64,000 bases of DNA from Streptomyces sp. AM 4-1-1 (GTDB lineage: Bacteria; Actinomycetota; Actinomycetes; Streptomycetales; Streptomycetaceae): the NCBI RefSeq assembly GCF_029167625.1, contig NZ_CP119145.1, positions 6,510,001 to 6,574,000 on the forward strand, read 5' to 3'. Below the pieces are notes generated by a model, which was not told the DNA's origin, ran no database searches, and saw nothing but the letters and a program-made list of their open reading frames with translations. Below are positions 61,677 to 64,000 of the stretch, piece by piece. Position numbers and translations under genes: made by a program. Position 1 is the first letter of the stretch; each line of letters begins with the position of its first letter.

Positions 61677-61971
61677 GTCCGTCAGCCTAACGACCTCCCC
61701 CGCACGCCCCGTCCCGGTCACCGGGTCGCCCCCGCCGTCCGCAGGCGGCGGCCCGCCGCCCGTGGCCACCGGCCGCGGTTTGGCCGCGGAGGTGTCGATC
61801 AACGATGATGATCGCGAACGGCACACCTGCCACGGGTTCCCCCGAACGGAGCACAAATGGGCAGTGGAATCGCTGTTCCGTTCATCCGATAGCCTCTGCC
61901 GACGTGCCGCCGGCCCGCATCCGGGCCGCCTGTCGCGCGCCGAACCTGTCAGCACCAAGGAGTGAGTTCGT
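61677..61971. other. 295-bp divergent region between galE and the phosphatidyltransferase gene
   Basis: No gene. Contains an AT-richer stretch near 61800-61900 that should hold promoters. AAGGAG at 61957-61962 is the ribosome site for the gene starting at 61972, and an in-frame TGA at 61963-61965 limits how far that gene can extend. Confidence 0.5.
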
Positions 61972-63792
61972 CTGTCGACCGCCATTCTCACCGGTGCCCC
62001 GGTGCCCGGATCGTCGCTCCAGGACGATCTGCGGACACTGGGCTTCGACGTACAGGCCGCCGCCGACGTCACCGAGGCGACCACGCTGGTCGCCGCAGCC
62101 CCCGCCGACGCCCGGGTCGCACTCGTCGACCCCCGCTTCATCGGTCACACCCACGCCCTGCGGCTCGGGCTGACCGACCCCCGCTTCCCCGCCGCCGCCG
62201 TCGCGGGCGCCCTCACCGCACAGCCCGAGGCACGCCCCGCGCTGCTGCGCGCGCTGCGCGGCGCGACGACCGCGTCCGGCACCGGGACACCCGGCGGCGC
62301 CGGCACCCTGGTCGCCGACCGGACCCTGCCCGGCCGGCTGGCCGCCGCGCTGGACGCCGGTGGTGAGGCGGTGCAGCGCCCCGAACTCGGCTCACTGGTC
62401 GCCGCCGTACCCACCGACGACGCCGGACGGGCGGCCGCCCGCGCCGCCGTCGACGCGGTCGACGACGAGGCGGTACGGCTGCGCAGCGCCGTGAAGGCCC
62501 GCGACGGCTTCTTCACCACGTACTGCATCAGCCCGTACTCCCGGTACATCGCCCGCTGGTGCGCCCGCCGCGGCCTCACCCCCAACCAGGTCACCACCGC
62601 CTCACTGCTCACCGCGCTGATCGCGGCGGGCTGCGCGGCGACCGGCACCCGCGGCGGCTACGTGGCGGCCGGTGTGCTCCTCCTCCTGTCCTTCGTACTG
62701 GACTGCACCGACGGGCAGCTCGCCCGCTACTCGCTCCAGTACTCCACGATGGGCGCCTGGCTCGACGCCACCTTCGACCGGGCCAAGGAGTACGCCTACT
62801 ACGCGGGCCTCGCCCTCGGGGCGGCCCGGGGCGGGGACGACGTCTGGGCGCTCGCCCTCGGCGCCATGGTGCTCCAGACCTGCCGCCATGTCGTGGACTT
62901 CTCGTTCAACGAGGCCAACCACGACGCGGTCTCCAACACCAGCCCCACCGCCGCGCTCTCCGACCGGCTCGACAGCGTCGGCTGGACGGTGTGGCTGCGC
63001 CGGATGATAGTGCTGCCGATCGGTGAACGATGGGCGATGATCGCGGTCCTGACCGCCGTCACCACCCCCAGGATCGTCTTCTACGCCCTGCTCGTCGGCT
63101 GTGCGCTGGCGGCCTGCTACACCACCGCGGGCCGACTGCTGCGCTCGCTGACCCGCAGGGCCCGGCGCACCGACCGCGCGGCTCAGGCGCTGGCCGATCT
63201 GGCCGACTCGGGGCCGCTCGCCCGGCTCGTCGCCAGGGCCCCGCGCCCGGGGGGCGGTCTCACCGCACCGCTGCTGGCCCTCGCCGGCTCGCTGGCGCTG
63301 GTAGCCGTCGCCCTCACCGCGCCGTTCGGCAGCGGCCTGACCGTCGGCGCGGCGGCCGTGTACGCGATCACCTCCGGCCTGGCGGTCGCCCGGCCCCTGA
63401 AGGGCGCGCTCGACTGGCTCGTACCCCCGATATTCAGGGCGGCGGAGTACAGCACCGTACTGATCCTGGCCGCCCGCAGCGAGGTCGACGGGGCCCTTCC
63501 CGCGGCCTTCGGGCTGGTCTCGGCCGTCGCCTACCATCACTACGACACGGTGTACCGCATCCGCGGCGGCACCGGCGCGCCGCCCCAGTGGCTGGTGCGG
63601 ACGATCGGTGGGCACGAGGGGCGGACCCTGGTGGTGGCCGTACTCGCCGCCGTGCTCACCGGGCGCACCGACCTCACCGTGGCGCTCACCGTTCTGGCGA
63701 GTGCCGTGGCGCTGGTCGTGCTCGTGGAGTCCATCCGCTTCTGGGTGTCCTCCGGGGCACCCGCCGTACACGACGAAGGAGAACCCGCATGA
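61972..63792 (+). CDS. CDP-alcohol phosphatidyltransferase-like membrane protein with DUF5941, probable CTG start
   Basis: A 606-residue protein. Residues 1-150 form a nucleotidyltransferase-like or Rossmann-type region (SSLQDDLRTLGFDVQAAADVTEATTLV). The CDP-alcohol phosphotransferase motif follows (VLDCTDGQLARYSLQYSTMGAWLDATFDRAKEY, i.e. DGxxAR...GxxxD..xD). C-terminal membrane helices plus the DUF5941-type segment (KGALDWLVPPIFRAAEYSTVLILAAR) complete it. The start is inferred as CTG 61972: AAGGAG lies nine bases upstream and an in-frame TGA precedes it; the next start, GTG 62002, has no ribosome site. It overlaps the nucleotidyltransferase gene by ATGA. Likely makes a phospho-alcohol-linked lipid or glycopolymer. 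Confidence 0.85.
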   Translation: MSTAILTGAPVPGSSLQDDLRTLGFDVQAAADVTEATTLVAAAPADARVALVDPRFIGHTHALRLGLTDPRFPAAAVAGALTAQPEARPALLRALRGATTASGTGTPGGAGTLVADRTLPGRLAAALDAGGEAVQRPELGSLVAAVPTDDAGRAAARAAVDAVDDEAVRLRSAVKARDGFFTTYCISPYSRYIARWCARRGLTPNQVTTASLLTALIAAGCAATGTRGGYVAAGVLLLLSFVLDCTDGQLARYSLQYSTMGAWLDATFDRAKEYAYYAGLALGAARGGDDVWALALGAMVLQTCRHVVDFSFNEANHDAVSNTSPTAALSDRLDSVGWTVWLRRMIVLPIGERWAMIAVLTAVTTPRIVFYALLVGCALAACYTTAGRLLRSLTRRARRTDRAAQALADLADSGPLARLVARAPRPGGGLTAPLLALAGSLALVAVALTAPFGSGLTVGAAAVYAITSGLAVARPLKGALDWLVPPIFRAAEYSTVLILAARSEVDGALPAAFGLVSAVAYHHYDTVYRIRGGTGAPPQWLVRTIGGHEGRTLVVAVLAAVLTGRTDLTVALTVLASAVALVVLVESIRFWVSSGAPAVHDEGEPA

Positions 63793-64000
63793 TCGGCCTC
63801 GTACTGGCAGCCGGTGCCGGACGGCGACTGCGCCCCTACACCGACACGCTTCCGAAGGCCCTCGTGCCGGTCGGCCCCGAGGGGGACGGCACCGCGAAGA
63901 CGGTCCTCGACCTGACGCTGGCCAACTTCGCCGAGGTCGGACTCACCGAGGCCGCGATCGTCGTCGGCTACCGCAAGGAGGTCGTGTACGAACGCAGGGC
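63789..64000 (+). CDS. NTP/sugar nucleotidyltransferase, cut by the right window edge
   Basis: The first 70 codons encode the nucleotidyltransferase signature LVLAAGAGRRLRPYTDTLPKALVPVG, followed by TVLDLTLANFAEVGLTEAAIVVGYRKE. It activates a sugar-1-phosphate or phospho-alcohol (for example choline or inositol) as an NDP or CDP derivative. ATG 63789 overlaps the upstream stop. The pairing with a CDP-alcohol phosphotransferase suggests that it supplies its donor. Confidence 0.9.
   Translation, partial: MIGLVLAAGAGRRLRPYTDTLPKALVPVGPEGDGTAKTVLDLTLANFAEVGLTEAAIVVGYRKEVVYERR

Overview
The window is very GC-rich, densely coded actinobacterial DNA. Stop/start overlaps of the ATGA and GTGA type, GTG/TTG starts, a WhiB protein, an SsgA-family sporulation protein, an HTH/DUF397 gene pair, RsbW-like ATPases and an acyl-ACP desaturase together point to a Streptomyces chromosome. 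I see no rRNA, tRNA, CRISPR, insertion sequence or prophage. Function assignments come from reading motifs and from remembered family sequences; no database search was run.

Layout. 1-2.1 kb: the edge of an anti-sigma-like ATPase gene, divergent from an HTH (DUF5753)/DUF397 pair, then a YchJ-like protein. 2.3-6.3 kb (minus strand): a drug-efflux MFS protein with an extra C-terminal domain, a small unknown protein and a PucR-type regulator. 7.0-10.4 kb: three exported proteins of unknown function. 10.7-24.7 kb: a 14-gene Mce locus (MlaF-like ATPase, two YrbE/MlaE permeases, six Mce proteins, two duplicated pairs of Mce-associated membrane proteins, and a lytic transglycosylase), read as one unit and probably forming an envelope lipid or sterol importer. 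24.7-26.9 kb: a divergent end-joining pair (LigC-type ATP ligase and LigD-type polymerase), then an integral membrane protein.

28.4-35.7 kb: an organosulfur locus. An IclR regulator is divergent from a 36-residue sulfur-type leader peptide, followed by a DszB-like desulfinase (Cys/His/Arg triad kept), a sulfonate ABC importer (lipoprotein, permease, ATPase), a second SsuA-like protein with no signal peptide, and a cysteine-free SsuD-like monooxygenase. The combination suggests uptake and oxidative C-S cleavage of a sulfonate, sulfone or sulfinate under sulfur-starvation control. I consider this the most interesting system in the window.

35.8-41 kb: WhiB, GH46 chitosanase, acyl-ACP desaturase with a clear repeat operator, SsgA-family protein, an exported beta-propeller protein, a YciI protein and a 47-residue membrane peptide. 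41.5-46.1 kb: a fatty-acid or branched-acid degradation operon (CaiB-type CoA-transferase/racemase, thiolase, FadB-like fusion). 46.2-51.5 kb: a MerR regulator with a 14-copy octapeptide repeat, M1 and M14 secreted peptidases and a D-amino-acid-oxidase-like enzyme. 51.8-64 kb: ABC-F ATPase, Tex, an SCO6745-family protein, enoyl-CoA hydratase, an RsbW-like ATPase, IPP isomerase, a CDF metal exporter, GalE, and the start of a phosphatidyltransferase/nucleotidyltransferase pair that runs off the right edge.
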